Below, one piece after another: positions 12,401 through 24,400 of a DNA stretch of 64,000 nt. Source of the stretch: Parus major (Eukaryota > Chordata > Aves > Passeriformes > Paridae); assembly GCF_001522545.3 (NCBI RefSeq), contig NC_031792.1:310001-374000 (forward strand), read 5' to 3'. The translations under genes and the position numbers were made by a program. The stretch's first letter is position 1. Every line of letters begins with the position of its first letter. The notes under the pieces were generated by a model. That model did not search any database and was not told the origin of the DNA. It saw only the letters and a list, made by a program, of their open reading frames with translations.

Positions 12401-15400
12401 TCATGTTTTGCAGAATATAAAAGCGCCGAAACATTTTAATTTTAAATTCTTATCATTGAATTTACTGCTTTTCTCTCGCAATGATTTGTGTTGCTTTTTA
12501 ATTTTTACAGTCTCTACAGAAGCCAGATGCTACCGCCTAGGGCCAAAATAATAAAAACCCGCTGCAGTCGCGAGTTACAGAACAAAAAGGAAACGCGCGG
12601 CTGACAGAAGTTAATATCTCAATTTAACAGTGCTGCTCCGCTAATGATCCTTTGATATGTGTTTATTTAGAAAGGTCTGATCTTGACCTTGAAAGCAAAC
12701 TAAACCGCAAAGTCTTTATGAGAGGAGAGAAAGACTTTATTTATAGACTGGCTTTGCGTCAATCACGGCAGCAGCTGGACCCGCGCTGGGTGAAGCTCCG
12801 CGGCTGCCTGTGGGCCCAAATGGGGCACTCAACGGGAAATGCGTTTTTGGGAGGGTGTGGGATCAGCTGCCATGGGGGAGCGCAATGTGTGCCCCATCTC
12901 CAGGGCAGGATGCTGAGCAAACCATGGAGGTGCAATCCAAGGGATATGGGCAGTTCTGGGCCTGTGAGGGACGTCCTTGGAGGACAGCACTGGTCCAGAC
13001 ACACCCCTGTCCCCAGAACAAGCCACCCTGGAGTGTTGAATGCCTAACCCCCTCCTCCAGCACTGGAAAGTGCTGCCTCTGCTCCCTGAATGTGGTTCCT
13101 GGGCTTTGGAAGGAAGGGGTGTGTTGAGCATCAACCCAGTCCACACTGACAGAGCCTGAGCAGCCTTTCCTCTTCCTGAAGAAACCGAGTGCTATGCAAA
13201 CCTGGCAGAGGCAGTTTTTAAGGGCCAATCCTTTTTATTGCATTTTCACCTCCTGACTGGGGGAGGTGGGAGGTTCTTGAGCTTTTAATGCTTCTAGCTT
13301 GGGATAGCACTGTGGACACTTCACACCTATGGTGTGCTGTGCTCTCCAGCACAATTTCCACTTTTTCAGTGGAAATTCAAACCCTTGTTTGAAGCCATTT
13401 GCAGTCCCAAAAGCCTGAAGCTGGAGGCACATCCTCTGTGCAAATTGGTTACCCCAAAGCCTTTTTTTTGTAGGGAATATCTATCAAAATGTATCAACAC
13501 ATATTAAACCCATTCAGGCAGACTCAGTCATGATCATCCTTGGCAAAAACCATCACTCAGCTGTTACAGCCCTAAAGGTACCGATGGAAAACTGCCCCTC
13601 TTCCTGGCAAAACACATCACCTGGCCAAAATACAGCAATCTGTTATTTAACATCTATGTGCAACACCTCCCTTTTGTGCTGCTTTCCTCTAAACTCAGAC
13701 CATTCTGGAGGATGCCAGATTCACCCCTGCCATTCCCAAGGAAGCTGTGCATTGGGACACCTCTGTCCTTCCTGAAAACCAGTTTCTCTGGGGCAACCAG
13801 TGGCAAATCATGGTGGCATTTTTGGCCACTGCATCAGATGGGAAGCTGTCACACTTACTCGTCATCACTGCACCAGCTTCCCAGATTTCCCAGTTGGAAT
13901 TTGAAATGAAATCAGCTGAAAAAAACAGTGTGACTTTCTGCTGAAAACCCAGAGTATTTCCCCCACTGCTTCTGAACTGTTGTTCAACTGATGTGCTAGA
14001 AACTGCTCCATCTCCCAAAAAAGAGCTTTGGTGAGGAGACCGATGGGTCTTGCCATGGGAGACCACTATCACCATCATCACTGCCATCATCCCAGCTGGC
14101 AGAGAGCACCACCTGCCCATTGCCAATCCGTTCCTCTCATGCATCTCTCCTGTTCGGGGTGGCACCATTCTGGCATCCTCCAGTCCCATGGAGCTGTCAC
14201 GAAGCCCTGCTTCACACCCCAACCAACAAAATGACCTTTCTGGCACTGAGGCGGCTGCCTGGCAGAGCCTGGCCAGTGGAGCGACCGGCTGCCGTGAGGC
14301 ACAAAGCCGGGACTCGCAGCATCTGCTTATTATTCCTGCACCCCCATCATTAAAAAAAGAGAAAAGATGAAAAGGCCCCCTCGGCAAAGCCGGGGAGATG
14401 TGGAGCGGCACTGAGCGCAGCCTGGCCCCCAGTTGTTGGGGGTTTTTGTACGGCGGGGAGACGCGAATCCTGGGGGACAAAAGTAACTGCTAAGGTAAGT
14501 TAAACCTTGTCGAGATGAACTTTCCTGCTACTTTTAATTAAAAGTTCTTTGGAATTAAAAAGGACACTATTCAGGAAAGGCTGAAAAAAAAAATTCATTG
14601 ACACCAGCCCGCCCCCCTCCCCTTTTTCCCAAGGAAAAGAAAAAGCTGTTTTTGTGTGTCTGCTCACCCAGCCCGCACTGTACAAAAGGAAGCGGATTTG
14701 CAGCAAGACACATGAGATGACCCCCTGACCCTGAGCCGCTGAAAAGTCCTCAATGGCATAAATACCAGATAATCAATCACATACCAGGAGGGCCGGTCCC
14801 CCTGCCCTCGCCCCCGCCGCTGGGTTTATGAGAGATGCACTGTAAACGGACACCGGCTCCTGACGGGAGGCCCCTCTCGGCATTCCTCTGCTGGACCAGG
14901 AGACCCCGGCCGCCTCTCAGACCGTGTTTCATCCCTCTTTTATAAAGCCCAGCATGGAAATGCCGAGCATCCTCAAGCTTGCCATAGCTGATCTCTTGTG
15001 CTCCAGAGCAAAGGGGGACAGAGACATCTCTCTGTGCTCTGGAGAGATGGCCAAGCATCCTCCGTGCCACCACAGGCCAGCGTGTGGCCAGCGCTGAGCT
15101 GGGCATGCAGAAACCAGGGAGAAATCATTTACATGGCCCCATTTACAAAAGGCTTTGCTTTTTGGGGGACTGGCTTTGTGAAGCCCTCGTGGGTTCTAGC
15201 AGTGACTACCATGTCATGCTGTGTTCCCTTACGGTGCTCTGACCAGCACCCTGGATGCCAGCAGAGGAAGACTACTGAGTCCCTCCTGTGCTCCAGGGCA
15301 ACAATAGATGTTAAAGCTTTCAAGGGAGGGAAGGGAAAAAACTTGCAGTGATACTGCACCGGTTTGGTTAAATGGGGAGCCACTTGGCAACTAAATTTGA

Positions 15401-18400
15401 TAATGCTTTTGTCCACGGGTCAGAGGTTAAATATGTTCACACTAATCCCCTTCATCTAGAATTAAAGGACAAGAAAGTTTTCTCCGTAGCTTAGCAAGAG
15501 GGCTTTTCCCATCGCGCTTTAAACAGTATTTGCACAGGAAAATTAAAGGTGGACCATTGGTCCCAGTGCCATCGTGGCTGTACAGCTCTGCCACGCTCCC
15601 ATCTCCTCGCTTGTTTTGGTGAATCCACCAGCTTGCATGATGCCTGGCCTGGTCACATTTCCCCATGTGTGCAGCAAGGAGCACAGGGAATTCTTGCTGC
15701 CATTTTCTGTCAAGGTGGCAGAAGCAGCCGTGGTTTGGGAGGCAGGGAGATTCCCGGCTGCAGGAATGCGCGCCAGGACTCAGATTTCAAGTGCTGTCAC
15801 AGGACATTACTGTCAGACAAAGGGGCTCTGTGCTGTGCCCCTAGGACCCACTGCCCCCAGACCCTCTGTGAGCTGGGGCCAGCACCTGAGCATCCAGAAT
15901 CCACTCTTGCACCCAACAGAAAATCTGCGAAGCATCGACTGTCCAGCGCAGCCCAGCAGTGCCAGCGCTGCCTCCCCCCACCGGGACTGCGAAGCCGAGG
16001 CGAGCACGGGAGGGATAATTACCTCTAAGCATACTTAATACTACACTGCATTATCTCCAGCTATGGAGAAAAGCATGATCCAGAGGTATTTCCCCCTGAA
16101 GCCTCGTTGGGCTGCTCTCGGAAAACCCTCCTGAGTCCTGGGAAATGGTAACAGAAAGTCACAGGCAGCCCAGGAAGACGTCAGCTTGGTTTTGGTAAGG
16201 AAGTGTGCCAGCTGCTCTTGCTGGCTGCTTGTCCCAGGCATTGCTCTGATCAAACTGCAGAAGAGGATGCAGCAGGACAAGCCACAAACAGCATAAGCCA
16301 CAAACAGCATCTCCCCGATCTGCTGCTGGGGCAGATACATTGCAGATGGCAGTTGGTGGCCAGTGGCACCGCTGAGACAAGCCCCAGCCACCGGCAGAGT
16401 CATGCCAGCTTCCTAGTGGAGCTGGCCTGACCATTAATTATGGTGCCACACTGAGTGAGGCAAGCAGAATTTGTATTTCAGTGTGATTTATAGCTCACAT
16501 CACCAAACTCACGTGTTATGTTCCACTTGCTCAGAATCTGTCATTTCCACACTGGAAGAAGCAGAGTGCCATACATCTGCAGCACCACCGCAAGGTTTTG
16601 GGCTGGAACCATTTTGAGGCAGAGAGAGCAAAGCCAATGCGAGGAGATAAGACAAATATGTAATAAATTGAACTCAATGTACGTTTGCCAAGAACAGGGG
16701 CGGTGTGTGCCCGTGTGACAGTGCAGCTCCGGTGCAATGCCCCCTCCACCTCCTCCAGGCTCCCACACACTCCTTGGCAAACCCAAGCCAGTAATGGGTT
16801 TGCTGGGATGCTCTTCTATGGAAAAACACCGAGAGCTCTGGCATATAACACAAAAATAATTTAAATTTTTTTAAAAATCCCCGTGCAGTCGTTGAGCAAC
16901 ACTTGCCACGGGACCCAGCGCGGGGGCATCCTGCCACCTCTGCTCCCAGGTTCCTGCTCTCACACGCCAGACCTTTCTCCCTTTGTACCTCCACTTATAC
17001 TGCACGACTGTTTTGAATCTCTAAAATAATGTGACAAGTTAATGATGGCACAATTATCTAAATGTTTAACAGACATGTTATCTAAGTGAATCGGATTGAG
17101 ATTCCATCCCGCTGACAATAAACATCAATGGGAGAGCAGAAAGTGATAGGCAAATTATCGCCAACCCTGCAATTTCAATGCTATTAAATTTGGAGGAATA
17201 ACAGCCCTGAGGCCTGTAAACTCTGAATAAAATAGACCCTTGTGTTTGGCCAACTATTAAATCAAAATGCTACCAACATCCCAGCAAAAGAAAGAAACGG
17301 GGGGGAAGAAAAGGGGGGAAGATATAGAGCTTTTCAATTTTCAGTTACATGTTGATTTTATTAATTCTTTTCTGCTGCTGGTGTCTCAGGGCAGAGGATA
17401 CGAGGGATACGAGGGATGCGAGTATGGGATGTAGGAAGGGAATGCTCGCAGGGGATGTGGGCAAGGGAGAGTGAAGGGTCCTGTGCCATCCTTGGTGGCG
17501 CGGCTGGGGGCACGCCAACCCCACAAATCAAAAAGCCAACTACTTGCCAGAAGCAAACATGCTCTATAGTAGGTGTCGCTCATGCCCACGTGAAATTGGG
17601 TCAGGAGTAAATCTGTGCTGTCCCCCTGACTGACACCGGCTGCCGTGTGCTAACTGCCTTGGCACACGGGAGGAAACTCGAGACGAGTCACCTCTGATAT
17701 TTATAAACGTCAGCACGAGCCCCAAACCCGTTAGCACGAACACCGCTCGTGTGCACATCCCGACTCCCAGCGGTGCTGCCTGGGGGTATTCGGGCTGTCA
17801 TCTCAATGCATTCTGGTTTTTCCTCTACATTTGAGGAGATGGGTAAGGAATTTTCCATGCTCTCCTCCCCAGCACCAAGCTTGTGCTGCTGGAGGATGAG
17901 CCAAAACAGTTGCTGCTTTTCCTATTGCAGCGGGACGGGGGCCAAGGACAGTACACACCCGGAGAGGGCGTCTCGGCCCCGTGTCAATGGGGCTGCACAC
18001 AGCTCTGCCAGCACCGTGCTTACAAGCAAGAAGTACTTTTTTTGTATTTATTCTTGTTTTTTGCCTTGCCTCAGGAAGTGGGGTGTTAGTTTTTTGCTGC
18101 AGAGATGAGCAGTGCTTGGTGCAGCACATGTACAACAGCCCAGCTCTGTGTTACCGTCATTCAAAGCAGGGAGGGCAGTGCGGAAAACAAATAACATAAA
18201 GGGGGCTCTGGGTGCTGAGAGTCCACCTGAGAAATAGCCCCATATGCTGAAAGAAAACCCCAGAACCCTTCATCTCCTGCACAAAGCTGTAGGTCATGTG
18301 GGGAAGCAGTGACTTTTGTGAAGAGGTCCCACATCTCCACTGAACACTGTTTTTGAGTAATGTGGGTAGATGTGGTCAGCCTGTACCAGACACGCTGCCC

Positions 18401-21400
18401 AGTTTTAGATTCCATCCCTGAAGGCCTCTACCTGCCCCTCTACCTAAAAGGGTTATGCATTTCTTTTACCTGGAAATTTGGAAGGTCTTTTGCCAGCCAA
18501 ACTGAAGCTAAGGGCAAAGGGAGGACACCCAAAACAAATCTGTTCTGGAAGATGCTATTATTTGAGAAGGGGGTTAATTATAGCAAGGCAGGGGAGGGAT
18601 GCTTTCCATGCCAGCAGAGGAGAGGAAATGATTCATTTTGGCTGCCCTGGCCACTCAGGCCCTCTCTGCCATGTTTACAGCTGGAGGCAGTAATGACAAG
18701 CTGCCCTTGGGTCTGTGTGCCCCTGCTCTGCGTGCCCATTGCCCTTTGAGTTTTGGCACAGTCCAGACCCAAGGATTCACCAGCCAAAGGGGGTTTAATC
18801 CCTACAGGAGTGTCAGGGTTGTTAGCCACACTGCTCTACATCTGCAGGATGGTTTTGGGTGCAGGCATCATTGAGCTCCAAGGCTGGGCTCCCACTTGTC
18901 ATCCCAGGATGCACAACAGGTCTGGGAAATAGAAGGAAAAGGGGAACCAGCTGCAATTTGCTTGTCCTCTTTCAACCCCCTGCCTGGGCTTGGGTTGTTC
19001 AGCCCTGTGCAGCCAATCCCTCACTGTGCAGGCTGCCCTTTCACAGCCCTTCTCCTCAGCCTACAGCATACAGGGCTTCCAAACAGACCTGGCATGGCAA
19101 ATCCCAGCTGTATGGGTATGGACAGGGAGGGCAAGTACTTCAGGATTTATGGACTGGTGCTTGGCCAGCACAGCTCCATGACAGGGTGGTGGCTGGAGCC
19201 ATTCCTGCCCGGTGACACAGCACTTTGCATCGATCCTCGCACCCCCAGAGTGAAGTCAGCTGGGCTCTCTGTGCCAGCACCAAGCACAAACTCACTGCCA
19301 GTGGCATTTATCAGGTCTTTCAGCACTGAAAGACGAACCTGTGCTCAGTTAAAGCGCTCCCGATATAGCACAGGAAGAGCAGGCGCTCTGTCCTGCTCCA
19401 GTCTAGATTTGGAGGGTGAAGGGCCCTACCTGGGACTACCCAGCTGTGAATTCCCCCAAGCAAACCTTTCCCAGCCACGGCAGCTTTTGCAAGAGGCTTA
19501 AAGAGATCCTTGTGCTCCTGATGGTGGCATCTGGGAAGTGCCAGGGGAAAAACAAGGCAGAAACCAACTTTTGGGAGGTGTTTGGACAGGGACAAGTTTT
19601 GTGTGCAAAGGGGACAAATGACCTCACGTTTGCTCTGCCGTTGTTTCCCATGTTAATGCTGAGCAGTGGTGTAATAGCACTGCACCAGCTGGTGCCTAAA
19701 TCTGTGCTTTAGTGTAAGAGGAACTGGGGCTGCCTGGGCAGCACAGAGGCAGGAACTGCAGAGGGTCCAGCTCTCTGTTGGGCAAAGGGTGACAAAGGCA
19801 GCCCAAATGTTGAAACCTGTCCCTAAATGAAGGGTGGAAGGGGAGGGCCACGTACCGGTGTGTGTCTGCCGGTGCGTCTCCAGGGCATCTTCCTTCGAGA
19901 ACTGGGCACCGCACTGATCGCAGACCAGGGCTTTGGCACCCGCTGGGAAGAGAAAAGGGAGAGGAGGATTATTCGAGGGACACAGAGACACACACCTGAA
20001 CGTGCACATGGACACTGCTGCTGCCATTAACACTCCAGGACCAGAGCCATGCAGGGGTTTCACGTTTAATGTCCCTTGTGCAGCCAGCAAAAGCAGTGCC
20101 TTGTTTAGCCCTGTGTTCCTGTCCCTTGCACATTACAGCAAAATACAGAGCTGCTTACCAGGAAAGGATTATTATTATTATTTTTTAAAATCATTAAATT
20201 TCAATGCATTTCATTAGCACTGCAATTTATCCAATTGCAATTTGCTTCCTGTCCCTTCCCGTCGTGGCTGGTGCTGCTGGTACCCAAAGATGCACCTGAT
20301 CAGGGATGTGGCTGGAATGAGACAACTGAGCAAGAAGCTCAGAGGCATCTCTGACTATTGGAAAGAGATGTGGGACTGGGGGCAATTCTTAGAAGATTAC
20401 TATCAACATGGGCTTCTGGTTTGGGTGAGGAAAAACCCAGGATACCCAGGAGGAGGTAAGTAACTTCCAGATGAAACCAGATTAATGGTGCACCATATCC
20501 AACAGCACGGAAGGACAAAGCCACAGCCCCATTTCAAGATTTGATTTGTATGTTGTGAGGAGCTGAATGTTACAGAGCAGCATTCAAGGTGGGGGCACTG
20601 CCACGCAGAATGCTCTGCTGCCCATTTCCAGGGGTCCACACCGCCTCTCTCCTCTCCTTCCCACCCCACCGAGCCCTCTGTCCCACAGTTAGGGTGGGAT
20701 CTGGGGAAAGGTGGGTGGAGAAGGCAACAGGGAGAGAGGTATCACAAGACGCATTGAAAAGAGAATTCCTTTGCCTTTAAATTGTCTCGGTAACGGCTGG
20801 CTCGCAGGCAGAAATATTTGGCAGCAGTGAAATTAAAAGTGATAAATTTTCTCGCCAAGAGCTGATCGATAATAGAGGTCTCATCTGTTAATCAATATGA
20901 CAGTCTGCCTGTTTACTGTGCATATGTTGTTCCCCGCCGCCCTCGCTGCGATGTCAAGTTTGCATTCAAAACAACCTGAGTGCACCTGGGCACCTCGGCT
21001 GCTCCAGAGGGGCAAACACACCCAAACTTTGGGGTGCTCCAGGGTGGCTCCCTCCCAGCTGCCACCGGCCAGGGGAGCACGGGCCCGGCACAGCAGCAGG
21101 GATGTGGGGCAGCGGGATGCGGGTTCTGCCGGAGGTTCCCTCTCCAGGCACAGCAGGAGGAGGCAGAGTGTGTCCGTGCAGGTGCCGGGATGGGGAGAAG
21201 CCGCCGGATCGATAGGGCAGCAGCTCGGGCTGCCCTCAGCCCCGCACACGGGGCGGGCAATGCGCAGCCCGCAGTTGCCAAGGCAATGGCTCTCCATCGC
21301 CACTCAAAGCTCCGCCGGCCCCACCGCAGGAAGGTGTGATCCACGGGGACGTGGCAACCCATATCCCTGAGGATGCAACAACTGTGGCAGCAACAGGTCG

Positions 21401-24400
21401 CGGCCGGGCAGGGCGGCTGCCGGAGCGTGCCCGCTCCCTGCGCACCGCTGGCCATTCTGGGCTTGGAGGGGCTGCACCGCGGGCCAGCTGAACACCGGCT
21501 CCGCTAATACCTCCCCCATTTCCAGTGGGACTAGCGGGGAGCAGAGACGTGCCGGTGCCCTCCGCAAGCTGTGGCCGGAGGGAGGCACAGCCAGGCGAGG
21601 CAAAGGCAGCCAGCATCTGGCTGGGGGGCGGGCGGAGGGGGGGAGGAAAAATTCCTGGCGAGGCGAAAATAAACAGGGCGAACGCAGGGAGGAGCCGGGC
21701 GCACTGGCTTACATAAGGAAGCACAGTGTGTACCAAAACAGCGGACCCAAAAAAAGCCGGAGCTGTCAGAACAATGAGTACAGACGCGGGGCATTTACAG
21801 CAGGCGCTGCCGTACAGTTTTATTTACAGTACCTCTTATCAGCGCGGGAACAGCACGCCGCCTGCCAATTTCCAAAGGCCAGGACTGCGTGTTCTTTCCC
21901 TCAAGTAGATGTGTACTCCAGGCGGGGGGAGGTTTTTCTTTTTTTTTCTTTTTTTTTTTTTTTTCTTTTCTCATCAGCAAAACAAAAACTGATACGGAGC
22001 CAGAATTCCTGTAATGTACACACGCCGGCGGGGAGGGGGAGGAGGAGGAGGAGGGCGGCGATTGAATATGTAAATAGTTCAAGGTTAATTTTACTATGTG
22101 AGTCACCGGGAAAATGTCATCCAACATCTGAGCTTATTATAACAGGGCTCAGAAAAAAACCACCACGGCTTGCTGTTTGTTATGAAAGGGAGCAGGACAC
22201 GTTGGAAAGCGGAGCTCATGGCAGGGCTCTCTTCGCCCCCCTTGCCTTTCTCCCCGCTTTAAACAGGAACCATCAGCCTCTCTGAACGCACGCGCAGGTT
22301 TGGGCAAGGTATATTTAGCCAGCGCCTCGTATCGCCTACAACATAAAGATATCTCCAGAAGATCTTATCGATGGCATGGGACGGGACTCTGCGTGCTGCC
22401 AAGTATCGGCCGTGTTCCGGCGCGAGCCTTGCTGCTGGCACCAGCCCCCTGCCGTACATTTATATCCGCACAAGCAAATTTACAGCCCCTGCCTAATAAA
22501 GCTCCCCGGTGCAAACGGGTGAGGAGCCGCCGCTTGCTCCATTCTGCGCGATCTGCGCAGTCAGTGATGCCCCATGTGCACCCCAAGCAAGGCTGGAGCT
22601 GCCCAGGTCTGCAGTGCCCCCAGCAAAGCCACAAGGAGGGGCAGAACTCAGGCTGGACTTCATGATCCTGGAGGTCTTTTTGAACCTTGATGGTTCTGTG
22701 ATTCCATTATTTCATTTCCCCTCCAAGAAATGTGAGGGAGCAGGCTGTACGGCGGCTCTGGGGAGCAGGATGCCCCACGGATCACGACACAGGCAGGGGC
22801 TGCAGCTCCCCCACAACCAGCCAGGCTCAGCTCGGTGGGCTGGATGACAGAGCTCATCTTCTTTCAGCCACCATCAGCCCAACAGTCCCTCCCAATGCCC
22901 ATCATTTAATTACTTTATTGGGGAGGAGAAACTTCTGTGGGGCTATGGAAGTGGCACTGTAAACTCTAGCTCAGGAAAAGAGAAGGAATAAAGGAAAAAG
23001 AGGGACTGCTAGCACACTCTGGAGGAGGAGGAAGATGGCTATGGGAGGAGGAAGATGGGAAATTGGTGAGGAGAGTGGTGGGGGAGGATCCAGCCTTCCC
23101 TGCTGCTGTTTCGGCACAATGGCCCCGTCAGTAGAATGTGACATCCCCTCCCTCATCAGAGGGGATTAATAAAAATTTGGGATTATATATTATTAACAGA
23201 CTGTAATTGGTGAGAAGATGGAGATGTGGGGGGGGAAATATGGATTAAAAAAAAAAAATTGGCAAGAAAATTTATGCGCTGCCGTTGCTTTACTACCTAA
23301 TTAATTCAGTAATTTCAAAACCAATTTTATTTATGTTCCGTTTACCACATCAGAAGTGCAAAGAAAAAAGCACCAAACCACAGTGATGCTAAAATAATAC
23401 CTCAAGGCATCTATTTTTAATCAGTGAAAAAAAAAAAAAGGGGAAAAAAGAGAAGAGCCAGCCCGGCTTCTATACAATCTCTGCCGGGCAGACCACCAAC
23501 TCGGGGAGCGCAGCAGCCGAGCCCTCTGCGAGTGCCTTCCTGGCTGCCGAAAACAGAGCTTGTCAAAAAAAAAAACAAATCCATAATGGCCTGAGGCTCC
23601 TCTCCAATCTATTTTCTGCTCAGCTGGTTTTAAATGAAGTTATTATGAGTCATTAAAACACCCGCAAGCCTGTGGAAGTCAGCCAATTACAATTTTAAAT
23701 TTAGCCTGTTCTCTATCCCATTCTCTTGTTTTCTTCTTTTGCCCACATCAAGCTGCTTTTGGATTTTTATTATTGCCATTATTATTATTATTACTATTAT
23801 TATTATTATTATTACTATTACTATTACTATTACTATTATTTCCCTTCTCCCCTGTTTCACCCAAGTGGAAGAGACAAGTCATGAAAATCTCTGTGCAAAA
23901 AAAATACAGTGGAGAAACCCAAGAAGGGCTGAAAAAAGACAGAAAAGACAGAGCTGCAGAGCAGGCCTGGAGAGTCAGCTTCAGCTCCTGCTTCCCAAAG
24001 TGCCAAGGAAAGGTAATAATTAATATCAGAAAAAGTGAGGTGTGGGCATTACAGAGCGAGGAGGAACCTTGAGTTGGGGTGCTGCAAACTCGTGTGAGAA
24101 GGATGCTGTGGTAGCATCTCACGGGCTGCCCTGGAGAGCCTCGGGAAAGCACCTGGAGTGATGGAGCAGGGGCTTGGGGCTGGGTGAGGTGGTGGTCAGC
24201 GGCAACACCATCAGCCAACCTTGGCCAGGCAGTGCCACCAACTCCTGCACCACACACTCCTGCTGGAGCAGGGAGTATTTTCATTTAAAAAATAATAATT
24301 AAAATTATTAATTATAATAATTAACTTGGGATCCCAAAGTGGCAGGTTTTTACACAAGCCCCTTTCCTGCTGCCCCTGCCAGTGCCACTGTTTCCAGCAG

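Larger units (their letters stand above)
6235..19855 (-). other. ZBTB16: ZBTB16 intron 4 (13.6 kb)
   Basis: No coding exon is found. It contains a strong CpG island at about 7640-7900, flanked by a poly(A) tract (7564-7616) and a poly(T) tract (8092-8112). A short degenerate repeat (GGATACGAGG, three copies) lies near 17396-17425. AT-rich, repeat-free blocks that may be conserved elements lie at 6815-7020, 8630-8760, 9560-9960, 11490-11640, 12380-12760 and 16830-17390. No CR1 or other mobile element was recognised, which is notable for 13.6 kb and suggests constraint against insertions. Confidence 0.85.

Noticed and set aside
19653..20090. Extended reading of finger 3 exon as a single-exon 145-residue protein
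   Set aside because: Only 19856-19942 is exonic; the rest is intron read-through on both sides of clear splice sites. The same applies to the extensions around the other finger exons.
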